This document shows, piece by piece, positions 43,701 through 51,871 of a DNA stretch of 64,000 nt. Under the pieces are notes generated by a model that saw only the letters and a program-made list of their open reading frames with translations, made no database searches and was not told the origin of the DNA. This stretch comes from Faecalibacterium sp. HTF-F (GTDB lineage Bacteria; Bacillota; Clostridia; Oscillospirales; Ruminococcaceae). A program made the translations under genes and the position numbers. The stretch spans positions 558,001 through 622,000 of the forward strand of contig NZ_CP094473.1 of NCBI RefSeq assembly GCF_023347535.1. The letters run 5' to 3'. Numbering within the stretch: position 1 is the first letter of the stretch; every line of letters begins with the position of its first letter.

Positions 43701-44384
43701 TCACTGGAAGCCGTGGGCATTCAGCCGACGCTCCAGCAAAGCCTGCAGCTTGGTGATGACTGTACAGAACAGCAGGTACACCACAGCCACCTCGCAGTAG
43801 ATGGGCAGGAAGATGTAGGTGCGGGCGGCTACCCGCTGTCCCGCCATGAACAGCTCGGCCACCGTGATATTGGACGCCAGCGAGGTGTCTTTGATCATGC
43901 CGATGAGCGAGTTGGAGAGGGCGGGCACTGCCGTGCGCAGGGCCTGCGGCAGCACGATGCGGCGCATGATCTGCCACCAGCTCATGCCCACGCAGTAACC
44001 GGCTTCCAGCTGGCCCTGTGGCACGCTTTCCAGCGCACCGCGCATGGTCTCGGCGCAGTAGGCACCCTCGTTGAAGGCAAAGGCGATGACCGCAGCCGGG
44101 AAAGCGTCCAGCATGATGCCCACGCTGGGCAGACCATAAAAGATGATGAATAGCTGCACCAGCAGCGGCGTGCCGCGGATGACCCAGATGTAGAACCGTG
44201 CGATCTGCCGCAGCACCGGCACATTGGCGTACTGCACCAGCGCGACGGCCACGGCAATAATCATGGCAAAAAAGAAGGAGACAAGGGTCAGCGGGATGGT
44301 CATGGTCAGGCCGGCTGTCAGGATACGCGGCAGGGCCTCCGCCAGCACGCTGACCGTGCGGTTGGAAAAAAATGCTTCAAACAT
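43701..44384 (-). CDS. amino acid ABC transporter permease (HisM/GlnP type)
   Basis: A 227-residue permease with about five helices and the family loop EGAYCAETMRGALESVPQGQ followed by EAGYCVGMSWWQIMRRIVLPQA. ATG 44384 follows GAGGGAAC; the frame is open 34 codons further but would start inside the promoter. First gene of the minus-strand operon; the promoter with a repeat in its spacer is at 44445-44473. Confidence 0.92.
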   Translation of the reverse strand: MFEAFFSNRTVSVLAEALPRILTAGLTMTIPLTLVSFFFAMIIAVAVALVQYANVPVLRQIARFYIWVIRGTPLLVQLFIIFYGLPSVGIMLDAFPAAVIAFAFNEGAYCAETMRGALESVPQGQLEAGYCVGMSWWQIMRRIVLPQALRTAVPALSNSLIGMIKDTSLASNITVAELFMAGQRVAARTYIFLPIYCEVAVVYLLFCTVITKLQALLERRLNAHGFQ

Positions 44385-44444
44385 GAAAAATGTTCCCTCA
44401 GAACGGTGTTCAGATACTCTCTGTGTTGTCCGGAATAAAGGTAT

Positions 44445-44473
44445 TATAAACCTTGAAGTGCACTTGAAGTCAA
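44445..44473 (-). promoter_or_regulatory. promoter of the amino acid ABC operon with operator-like spacer
   Basis: On the minus strand TTGACT (44473-44468) and TTTATA (44450-44445) are 17 bases apart. The spacer contains the palindrome AAGTGCACTT (44456-44465), and the 8-mer CTTGAAGT occurs twice, 11 bases apart (44452 and 44463, plus strand). A repressor site is likely. Confidence 0.6.
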
Positions 44474-44614
44474 GGCTTTTTGCCAAATTCCTACAAAACC
44501 TACCAGAATACTATAGCATGAATCCGGATGGAGTGCAAACGGTTTGTGCAAAACGCGTGATGTGTACAAAAACGGACGACCCATCTGGAAAACTTTGTGC
44601 AATGCGGCAAGCGG

Positions 44615-44643
44615 TTGACGGCGCACCTGCTTTCGTGTACAAT
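44615..44643 (+). promoter_or_regulatory. promoter of gpsA
   Basis: TTGACG (44615-44620) and TACAAT (44638-44643), spacer 17. Confidence 0.75.
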
Positions 44644-44740
44644 GGACGTGACAACGCGCACCGGGCAGAGCACCGGCATGGGCGCAAATTTACCGCCGGG
44701 CACAGCTGCCCTGTGCGGTGCAGACACGGAGGACACGAAC

Positions 44741-45778
44741 GTGACAAAGAAAAAAATCGGCGTTTTGGGCGCAGGCACCTGGGGTATGGCGCTGGCACGG
44801 ATGCTGTGCGTCAGCGGCAATGAGGTGCAGGTGTGGTCGGCACTGCCGGCCGAGGTGGACAGCCTTTCTGCTGCCCGGGTGCACCCCAACCTGCCGGGCA
44901 TGAAGATCCCGGCAGAGCTGCAGTTCACCAAGAGCATCGAGGAGGTGTGCACCGGCAAGGATGTGCTGCTGTTTGCAGTGCCGTCGGTGTTTGTGCGCTC
45001 CACCACCGCCAAGGCCCGGCCCTATATCCCGGACGGACAGATCCTTGTGGACGTTGCCAAGGGCATGGAGCCGGATACCTTATATACCATGACCGAGGTC
45101 ATCGCCGACGAGCTGAACCGTGAGGGCGGCCCCAAAGGGGTAAAGCTGGTAGCGCTCTCCGGCCCCACCCACGCCGAAGAGGTGGCGCTGGACATGCCCA
45201 CCACCATCGTTTCGGCCTGCCCGGATGAACGGGCTGCAGAATTTGTGCAGGACGTGTTCAGCAACACCTGTATGCGGGTGTACACCAACCCCGACATCAA
45301 AGGCGTGGAGCTGAGCGGCGCGCTGAAGAACGTGATCGCGCTGGGCGTGGGCATCTCTACCGGCCTTGGCTATGGTGACAACGCCCGCGCGGCCCTCATC
45401 ACCCGCGGCATTGCCGAGATCGCCCGGCTGGGTGTGGCCATGGGCTGCAACATCCACACCTTTGCGGGTCTGGCCGGCATCGGCGACCTGATCGTGACGG
45501 CCACCAGTATGCACAGCCGCAACAACCGCGCCGGCATCCTGATCGGCAAGGGCGAAAGCCCGGAGCAGGCCGTCAAGGAAGTCGGCATGGTGGTGGAGGG
45601 CATCAATGCACTGCCTGCCGCTATGGAGCTGGCTGCAAAGTACAATGTGGAAATGCCCATTGTGCAGACGGTGAACGCCATCGTGAAGGAGGGCATGAGC
45701 GCCAGCGACGCTTTGCGCACCCTGATGGATCGTAACCGCAAGAACGAAATGCCGCAGGGATACGAAAATAACGGGTAA
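44741..45778 (+). CDS. gpsA: glycerol-3-phosphate dehydrogenase [NAD(P)+]
   Basis: A 345-residue enzyme reducing dihydroxyacetone phosphate to glycerol 3-phosphate for phospholipids. The N-terminus KKIGVLGAGTWGMALARML is the dinucleotide fold; ALSGPTHAEEVAL, LSGALKNVIALGVGIS with the catalytic Lys, and AGLAGIGDLIVTATS follow. GTG 44741 is well placed behind GGAGG; the longer open frame would begin inside the promoter. Monocistronic, terminator at 45788. Confidence 0.95.
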   Translation: MTKKKIGVLGAGTWGMALARMLCVSGNEVQVWSALPAEVDSLSAARVHPNLPGMKIPAELQFTKSIEEVCTGKDVLLFAVPSVFVRSTTAKARPYIPDGQILVDVAKGMEPDTLYTMTEVIADELNREGGPKGVKLVALSGPTHAEEVALDMPTTIVSACPDERAAEFVQDVFSNTCMRVYTNPDIKGVELSGALKNVIALGVGISTGLGYGDNARAALITRGIAEIARLGVAMGCNIHTFAGLAGIGDLIVTATSMHSRNNRAGILIGKGESPEQAVKEVGMVVEGINALPAAMELAAKYNVEMPIVQTVNAIVKEGMSASDALRTLMDRNRKNEMPQGYENNG

Positions 45779-45787
45779 AAACCAGTG

Positions 45788-45821
45788 AAAAGGCAGCTGA
45801 CCGCAGGGTCGGCTGCCTTTT
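45788..45821 (+). terminator. terminator after gpsA
   Basis: AAAAGGCAGC(TGACC) pairs with (GGTCG)GCTGCCTTTT; T-rich after. Confidence 0.85.
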
Positions 45822-46002
45822 GTCCTTTTACGGGCAGTCCGGCTGCCCCGCAGACACCGAAAACACAAAATAATTCAAATTTTTTACCAAAATCAGACGA
45901 AAAAGGGTGGAAGGTCGGGAAACTTTCTGCTATACTGAAACAGAACGCAAAAACCGGGGGACGTTTTGTGCACCCTGCCGGAGAGAAAGAGAGGAATCTG
46001 CC

Positions 46003-46800
46003 ATGCCGTCAACCTATGCGCACCGCCGCTTTGGCGCCAATGTGCTGGAACATCTGCCGGATGAACTGCGTGCTCAGCTGGAACAGAACCGTGAGCTTTA
46101 CGATATCGGCCTGCACGGGCCGGACCTGCTGTTTTATTATCATGCTGCCAAGTCCAACCCGGTGGGTGCACTGGGCAACGCCATGCACGAGGAGCCGGGG
46201 CGGGTCTTTTTTGACCGGGCGCGCAGGGTGGTGCACTGCGCGGCGGACCGGGATGCTGCGCTGGCCTATGCGCTGGGCTTTGTCTGCCACTTTGCGCTGG
46301 ACAGCACCTGCCATCCCTATGTGGAGCAGTTCACCCGGGAAAGCGGTGTGACCCACTGCGAGATCGAGACCGAGTTCGACAACATGCTGCTGCGCCGGGA
46401 CGGATACGACCCGCTGAAGTTTTTCACGGCCAGCCATATCCACCCGTCGGAGAAGAACGCGGGGATCATTGCGCCGTTCTACGAGGGCATCTCGGAGCAG
46501 ACCGCGCTGGAAGCACTCAAGGGAATGATCTCGGTGCACAGACTCCTGCAGGCGTCCAACCCGGTCAAGCGCTGGGTGGTGCTGACCGGCATGAAGGTGG
46601 TGGGCAAATATGATATGCTGCACGGCCTTGTGGCAAATCCGCAGCCGAACCCGAAGTGCGTGAAAAGCGGCAAGCAGCTGGAAGCGCTGTACGCCAAGGC
46701 TCTGCCGCTGGCAGAAACGCTGATCCTGGAGTTTATGGCAAAGCTGGATACTGAGGAACCGCTGGATAAGGCCTACGACCATACCTTTGGGGAGTTCTGA
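46003..46800 (+). CDS. zinc-dependent phospholipase C-like protein
   Basis: A 265-residue protein of the zinc-dependent phospholipase C domain family. The N-terminus PSTYAHRRFGANVL, GLHGPDLLFYY and GFVCHFALDSTCHPYVE provide the His and Asp residues expected as zinc ligands. There is no signal peptide, so it is probably cytoplasmic and may act on something other than exported lecithin. ATG 46003 sits behind GAGAGGAA; the frame extends upstream without a site. Confidence 0.82.
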   Translation: MPSTYAHRRFGANVLEHLPDELRAQLEQNRELYDIGLHGPDLLFYYHAAKSNPVGALGNAMHEEPGRVFFDRARRVVHCAADRDAALAYALGFVCHFALDSTCHPYVEQFTRESGVTHCEIETEFDNMLLRRDGYDPLKFFTASHIHPSEKNAGIIAPFYEGISEQTALEALKGMISVHRLLQASNPVKRWVVLTGMKVVGKYDMLHGLVANPQPNPKCVKSGKQLEALYAKALPLAETLILEFMAKLDTEEPLDKAYDHTFGEF

Positions 46801-46844
46801 GTAAGTCGATGCAGGCCAGCAGGGAAAGACGCTGTTTCCTGCTA

Positions 46845-46958
46845 CGACCCTTTTGGTGAAAATGTGTTTGGAGCGCTCCGCAGAGCGCGACAAACACGAA
46901 AATAAAAATAAAATTTCCGCTGAATAGGGCCAGAGCGTGCGCAGCGGCCATTTTAAAT
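46845..46958 (-). repeat. family A element (copy A8)
   Basis: Reverse orientation. CCCTTTTGGTGAAAAT, hairpin 2 at 46864-46878 with 46883-46897 (two mismatches, loop TGCG on the minus strand), AATTTCCGCTGAATAGGGCCAG and GCGGCCATTTTAAAT. Hairpin 1 here is GGCC/GGCC instead of GCCC/GGGC, i.e. both sides changed. Confidence 0.78.
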
Positions 46959-47009
46959 GATGAAATCTAAAAAGAGGGGGCACCGCCCGGCGGTGCGAGA
47001 GGAAACAAG

Positions 47010-48266
47010 ATGAAACATGAAAAATTCAAGGTGACACCGCTGGAACGCGCGTGGATCCTGTACGATGTGGGCAACTCGGCCTTTGTGCTGATGATCGCAA
47101 CGCTGGTGCCCATCTTCTTCAACGCGCTGGCTGAGGCCGGCGGGCTGAGCTCGGTGAACTATCTGGCCTACTGGGGCTACGCAAGCTCGGTGGTCACGGT
47201 GATCACCGCCGTGCTGGGGCCCATTCTGGGCACGCTGGCCGACACCAGAGGCTTCAAGAAGCCCATCTTCATGCTCTGCCTGTTCGTGGGCGTGGCAGGC
47301 TGCTGTGCCATGGGCCTTGCCACGACATGGCTGCCGTTCCTGCTCATCTTCATCCTTGCAAAGATCGGCTTTTCGGGCAGTCTGGTGTTCTACGATTCCA
47401 TGCTGGGCGATGTGACCACCCCGGAACGCATGGATGTTGTGTCCTCGCAGGGCTATGCATGGGGCTACATTGGCAGCTGCTTGCCCTTTGTGGTGTGCTT
47501 GGCGCTGGTGCTGGGCAGCGGAGCCATCGGCCTGAGCCAGATGACTGCCCTTTCCGTGGCACTGCTCATCACCGCCGTGTGGTGGCTGGGCACCACCTTG
47601 CCGTTGCTGCGGAAGTATAAGCAAATCAACTATGTGGAGGTGAAGCAGCACGCCATCCAGCAGAGCTTTGTGCGCATCGGCCACACCCTCAAGCACCTGC
47701 ACGAGGATAAGCAGGTGTTCTGGTTCCTGCTGGCTTTCTTCTGCTACATCGACGGCGTGTATACCATCATCGATATGGCCACTGCCTACGGCACGGCACT
47801 GGGGCTGGAGACCACCGGCCTTTTGCTGGCCCTGCTGGTGACGCAGATCGTGGCCTTCCCGTCGGCGCTGATCTTTGGACGTCTGAGCGCAAAATATCCG
47901 TCCAGCCAGCTTATCCCGGTCTGCATCGCAGCCTACACCGGCATTGCGGTGTTCGCCTTCTTCCTGACCAGCCAGTGGCAGTTCTGGGTGCTGGCTGTGC
48001 TGGTGGGCATGTTCCAGGGCGGTGTGCAGGCGCTCAGCCGCAGCCACTTTGCCAAGATCATCCCGGTGGAGAAATCCGGCGAATACTTCGGCCTGTTCGA
48101 TATCTGCGGCAAGGGCGCATCCTTCCTTGGCACCATGATCGTGAGCGTGGGCAGCCAGCTGACCGGCAGCGCCAATGTGGGCATCGGAATGCTGGCGGTG
48201 CTGTTTGCGGTGGGCTTTGTGCTGTTCCGGGTCTCCTGCGGGACCGAGGACGCAAAACAGGTGTAA
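47010..48266 (+). CDS. MFS transporter, UMF1 family
   Basis: A 418-residue membrane protein with twelve helices. The N-terminal ERAWILYDVGNSAFVLMIAT is the hallmark of the UMF1/Atg22-like group, and PILGTLADTRGFKKP is the MFS motif A. RBS GAGGAAAC before the ATG. Substrate of bacterial members is not established; amino acid or nucleoside efflux has been proposed for relatives. Flanked by family A elements on both sides. Confidence 0.9.
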   Translation: MKHEKFKVTPLERAWILYDVGNSAFVLMIATLVPIFFNALAEAGGLSSVNYLAYWGYASSVVTVITAVLGPILGTLADTRGFKKPIFMLCLFVGVAGCCAMGLATTWLPFLLIFILAKIGFSGSLVFYDSMLGDVTTPERMDVVSSQGYAWGYIGSCLPFVVCLALVLGSGAIGLSQMTALSVALLITAVWWLGTTLPLLRKYKQINYVEVKQHAIQQSFVRIGHTLKHLHEDKQVFWFLLAFFCYIDGVYTIIDMATAYGTALGLETTGLLLALLVTQIVAFPSALIFGRLSAKYPSSQLIPVCIAAYTGIAVFAFFLTSQWQFWVLAVLVGMFQGGVQALSRSHFAKIIPVEKSGEYFGLFDICGKGASFLGTMIVSVGSQLTGSANVGIGMLAVLFAVGFVLFRVSCGTEDAKQV

Positions 48267-48271
48267 TAACA

Positions 48272-48390
48272 CGATTTAAAATAGCCGACGCGGTCGCTTT
48301 GGCAATATCAGAGGAAAGATTGTTTTATAATTTTGCAAACAAGCCAGTCCTGCGGGGCTGGCTTATTTGCTTTTTCACGGGAAGCAAATC
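48272..48390 (+). repeat. family A element (copy A9)
   Basis: GATTTAAAATAGCCGACGCGG, TTTGGCAATATCAGAGGAAAG, hairpin 2 at 48335-48350 with 48355-48370 (one mismatch, one G-U, loop TGCG), TTTTTCACGGGAAG. Hairpin 1 is AGCC/GGC here. Confidence 0.78.
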
Positions 48391-48431
48391 ATCAAAAACC
48401 GTTCTGCTGGTTATAATTAACAAACCTGTAA

Positions 48432-48460
48432 TTGTGTTTTTCGCCCTCGAATGATACAAT
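48432..48460 (+). promoter_or_regulatory. promoter of the M16C peptidase gene
   Basis: TTGTGT (48432-48437) and TACAAT (48455-48460), spacer 17. Confidence 0.7.
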
Positions 48461-48498
48461 AGAGGCAATGACTTCAAAACCGCAAAGGAGAAAACGAA

Positions 48499-51252
48499 AT
48501 GGAACGATTTCCCGGTTATACCACCCTGCGCACCGAGCCTTGCCCGGAACAGCACGGGACCCTGACCGTGCTCACCCATGATGTGAGCGGTGCCACCGTG
48601 CTGCTGGTGGAAAATGAAGATATCAATAAGGCATTCGGCATCGGCTTCGGTACCTTCCCGTCCGATGATACCGGTGTGTTCCACATTCTGGAACACTCGG
48701 TGCTGGCGGGCAGCGAGAAGTACCCGGTCACTTCGCCGTTTCTGCAGCTGCTCAAAAGCAGCATGGCGTCCTTCCTCAATGCCATGACCTTCCCGGACAA
48801 GACCGTGTACCCTTTTGCTACCCCCAACGAGACCGACTTCAAGAACCTGATGGATGTCTACCTGAATGCGGTGTTCTGCCCGCTGGCTATGGTGGACAAG
48901 GCGGTGTTCGAGCAGGAGGGCTGGCACCGCAGTGCCGACGGTACCGTGAGCGGAGTGGTGTACAACGAGATGCAGGGTGCACTGGCCGCACCGGATGCAC
49001 AGCTGGAAAATGCACTGGAACGGGCCATGTTCCCGGATACAGCCTACGGCTTTGTTTCCGGCGGTGACCCGGCCAGCATCCCGGCACTGACCTACGAAAA
49101 ATATAAGCGGGTGTACCGCCGCCATTACAGTGCAGACAATTGCTGCATCACCCTTTACGGCAGGATGGATATGGCTGAAAAGCTGGAACTGCTGGACAGA
49201 GATTATCTCTCTAAAATGCCCAATGGCACCAGCCGTCCGCGGCTGACCGTGCAGGACGAGCAGGCCGGAGCCTGCGTGGAGCTGCCCTACTACACGGAAA
49301 ACCCGGAGCCGGACGAGGTGCAGTGTGCACTGGCATGGTACACCGGTGCCTTTGCGGACCGGGAGCGTCAGCTGGGCGTGGAGGTTCTGCTGGACGCCTT
49401 GCTTGGCACCAACAACTCACCGCTGAAAGCCGCGCTGCTGGCCGAAAAGCTGGGTGCGGATATCGACATCGGCTTTGATGACAGCACCCTGCAGCCGGTG
49501 CTGGAGCTGGTGCTGCGCGGTGCTACCAAAGAGACTGCAGGCCGGTTTTCTGCCGCTGTGCGCAAGGCCGTGGACGGCATCCTGACCGAGGGCATCCCGC
49601 AGGAGCTGCTGCTGGCCTCGCTGAACGCGGCAGAGTTCGCGTCCCTTGAGCGCCCGGGCAGCCTGCCGGACGGCGTGCTGGATGCCATCAACGCTTCCAC
49701 CGGCTGGCTGCACACCGGCGACCCGGCCCTGCTGCTGCACACGGACAGGCTGTTTGCTTCCCTGCGGGAAAAGATGGCCGACGGCTGGTTCGATGAGCTG
49801 CTGCGTGAGCTGTTTGCACCGGCCCCGGTGCAGGTGGTGCAGGTGCCCACCCTGCCCGGAAAGGACGAGGAGAACGCGCCTGTCCGCACCGACGGCAAGC
49901 TGGTGCTGGAACACCCGCTGACCGCCGCCGACCTTGGCGACGGCGCAAAGACTGCACCCGGAACGCGGGAACTGATGGCCGGGGCACAGCTGCTGCATCA
50001 CCCCTCGGCGGGCAGCCTGTATCTGAATTTCTACTATGACCTTGGCAATGTGAAGCCCGAGGACATGCAGTATCTTGACCTGCTGACCGATGTGCTGGAC
50101 GAACTGGACAGCAGCAAGCATACCGCCCGGCAGCTGAACACCCTGCGCAGCACATGGCTGGGCGACAGCCGCGTGCAGCTGGACATCTGGACCGGCCGTC
50201 AGGAGGGCGCACCCTGCCACGCAAAGCTGAGCCTGTGCCTGAGCCTTCTGGAACGCAGTCTGGATAAGGCAGTGGAGCTGGGCGGCGAGTGGCTGTATGA
50301 CACCATCCTCACCGGTCCGGTGGCAGAAGCAGCCTTTGCCCGGGTGCTGAGCCAGCAGAAGCTGAACATGGAACAGCAGTTCATCCAGCAGGGCAACGTA
50401 TACGCAGCCACCCGCGCCGGTGCCCACTACACGGTGGACGGTGCGGTGAGCGAACGCTGCAGCGGCGTGAGCTACTATAAGTTCCTGTGCGGCGTGCAGG
50501 AGCGGGGCAACTGGGCCGCTTTGGGCGAAAAGCTGGATGCTCTGCGCACCGAGGTGCTGCAGCACGCGCAGCTCACCGTCAGCCTGCACGGCAGCGAGGA
50601 TGCCCTTGCCAGACTGCGCACCCTGCTGCCGGAAAGCCGCTTTGCCGCCGAGGGCCGTGCTGCGGCAAGACCCTACACCGAGCCGCTGACCCCGCCGGTG
50701 AATGAAGCCTTCGTGATCGATGGCGGCGTGAACTACGATGTGCTGGTGTGGCCCATGGAGCGCCGCAGCGACCGCAAGGTGCTGGCCCGCGTGATGAGCT
50801 ACGAATACCTGTGGCACAGCATCCGCGAGGTGGGCGGCGCTTACGGCACCGGAATGCTCTCCTCGGACGGCGTGGAGTACCTGTACACCTACCGCGACCC
50901 CCATGTAAAGGAAAGCTACGACACCTTTGCAAAAGGCCCGGAAGAACTGGCAGCCCGGGAGTACACCGAAAAAGATCTGAACGATTTTATCGTGGGTGCC
51001 GCAGCCAAGCTGGACACTCCCCGCAAGCCCCGCGCCGAGGCCCGGGAGATCGACCGCCGGTATTTCTGCGGCATCACGGACGAGATGGTGTCGGCCGACC
51101 GCAGAGCCCTGTGCGCTGTGGATGCTGCCCTGCTGAAGGAGCAGGCCGCAGAGCTGGGTGCCGCCATGGCAAACGGTGTGCGGGTGGTGTTTGGCAGCAA
51201 GGATGCTGTGGAAGCCGCAAAAGACCTGTTTGATACGGTGGAAACGCTGTAA
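48499..51252 (+). CDS. M16C-family zinc metallopeptidase (PreP/Cym1-like)
   Basis: A 917-residue insulinase-fold protease, the length of presequence-protease-like enzymes. The inverted zinc motif HxxEH is HILEH (H62, E65, H66), and the distal glutamate is E157 in VVYNEMQGAL. A second, inactive M16 half follows from about residue 480. No signal peptide, so it acts in the cytoplasm on short peptides. GCAAAGGAG precedes the ATG. Monocistronic. Confidence 0.92.
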   Translation: MERFPGYTTLRTEPCPEQHGTLTVLTHDVSGATVLLVENEDINKAFGIGFGTFPSDDTGVFHILEHSVLAGSEKYPVTSPFLQLLKSSMASFLNAMTFPDKTVYPFATPNETDFKNLMDVYLNAVFCPLAMVDKAVFEQEGWHRSADGTVSGVVYNEMQGALAAPDAQLENALERAMFPDTAYGFVSGGDPASIPALTYEKYKRVYRRHYSADNCCITLYGRMDMAEKLELLDRDYLSKMPNGTSRPRLTVQDEQAGACVELPYYTENPEPDEVQCALAWYTGAFADRERQLGVEVLLDALLGTNNSPLKAALLAEKLGADIDIGFDDSTLQPVLELVLRGATKETAGRFSAAVRKAVDGILTEGIPQELLLASLNAAEFASLERPGSLPDGVLDAINASTGWLHTGDPALLLHTDRLFASLREKMADGWFDELLRELFAPAPVQVVQVPTLPGKDEENAPVRTDGKLVLEHPLTAADLGDGAKTAPGTRELMAGAQLLHHPSAGSLYLNFYYDLGNVKPEDMQYLDLLTDVLDELDSSKHTARQLNTLRSTWLGDSRVQLDIWTGRQEGAPCHAKLSLCLSLLERSLDKAVELGGEWLYDTILTGPVAEAAFARVLSQQKLNMEQQFIQQGNVYAATRAGAHYTVDGAVSERCSGVSYYKFLCGVQERGNWAALGEKLDALRTEVLQHAQLTVSLHGSEDALARLRTLLPESRFAAEGRAAARPYTEPLTPPVNEAFVIDGGVNYDVLVWPMERRSDRKVLARVMSYEYLWHSIREVGGAYGTGMLSSDGVEYLYTYRDPHVKESYDTFAKGPEELAAREYTEKDLNDFIVGAAAKLDTPRKPRAEAREIDRRYFCGITDEMVSADRRALCAVDAALLKEQAAELGAAMANGVRVVFGSKDAVEAAKDLFDTVETL

Positions 51253-51272
51253 GGGATGAAGGGCCAGTGTGC

Positions 51273-51490
51273 CGGTAGCTTTCTCCTCGGACACGAGTAC
51301 GGGTTGCGGCACCCAGCGGATGCTTCGTGCTTTGAGCAGCACTCGCATCCTGCTGGCCGCTGTCCCAACAGCAACTTCCTGTTTCCGCCACTGGCGGCGG
51401 TCGTTGCTGTTGCAGGCCATTCCATCGCCCGCCCTATTGCCTTCGGCAATAGGGTCCCACCCCAGCGGACGGTCCTCGGAGAAACTCCCG
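51273..51490 (+). repeat. family B inverted-repeat element, full copy (B2)
   Basis: 218 bp, same length and nearly the same sequence as 12120-12337 in opposite orientation. Ends are CGGTAGCTTTCTCCTCGGAC and GTCCTCGGAGAAACTCCCG. The inner hairpin CTATTGCC(TTC)GGCAATAG replaces the other copy's CTGCC(TGC)GGCAG, with changes on both arms. No gene inside. Confidence 0.85.
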
Positions 51491-51616
51491 GCCCGCTGAC
51501 CGGACGCATCTGCTGAACTGCCTACTGCAAAAGTATAAAAAGTGCCTGATGATACGAAAAATGTCATCGGGCACTTTTACTTTTTGTAAAGAAACGGAAA
51601 AATTTTAAAAGCAGGG

Positions 51617-51645
51617 TTGACGCGGCAAAAAAGCAGTGGTAAAGT
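51617..51645 (+). promoter_or_regulatory. promoter of the mgtE leader
   Basis: TTGACG (51617-51622) and TAAAGT (51640-51645), spacer 17. Confidence 0.7.
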
Positions 51646-51701
51646 AATGGGCGGAAAAGGCAAAAAGTGTCTTTTTACAACAGGAAAACGAGGTGGTTGT
51701 C

Positions 51702-51797
51702 ATGGAACCTGCTGGCAGTAGCAGCAGTCTTTCTCCCCGATTACTTTATATGATGGCAGCCGCCGTTTCTGCTTTGCGCAGACCCTGCTGTGTGTGA
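51702..51797 (+). CDS. possible mgtE leader peptide (31 aa)
   Basis: ATG 51702 follows GAGGTGG; the frame ends at TGA 51795-51797. The peptide MEPAGSSSSLSPRLLYMM... ends LRRPCCV. It lies between the promoter and a terminator that overlaps the mgtE start, the arrangement of a translated attenuator. Not recognised as any known Mg leader; could be fortuitous. Confidence 0.4.
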   Translation: MEPAGSSSSLSPRLLYMMAAAVSALRRPCCV

Positions 51798-51841
51798 ATG
51801 CACACGGTGCGTGTTTGTGTTCCCTGAAAAGAAGAAACGAG

Positions 51842-51871
51842 AGCTGCCACTGAAAAGGAGGCAGCTTTTTT
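51842..51871 (+). terminator. terminator abutting the mgtE start codon
   Basis: AGCTGCC (51842-51848) pairs with GGCAGCT (51860-51866), then six T that run straight into ATG 51872. The mgtE ribosome binding site AAGGAGG (51855-51861) lies in the loop and 3' arm, so the fold would block both transcription and translation. Confidence 0.7.

Noticed and set aside
51560..51870. M-box magnesium riboswitch ahead of mgtE
   Set aside because: The conserved M-box core was not found; only a short leader and one hairpin.
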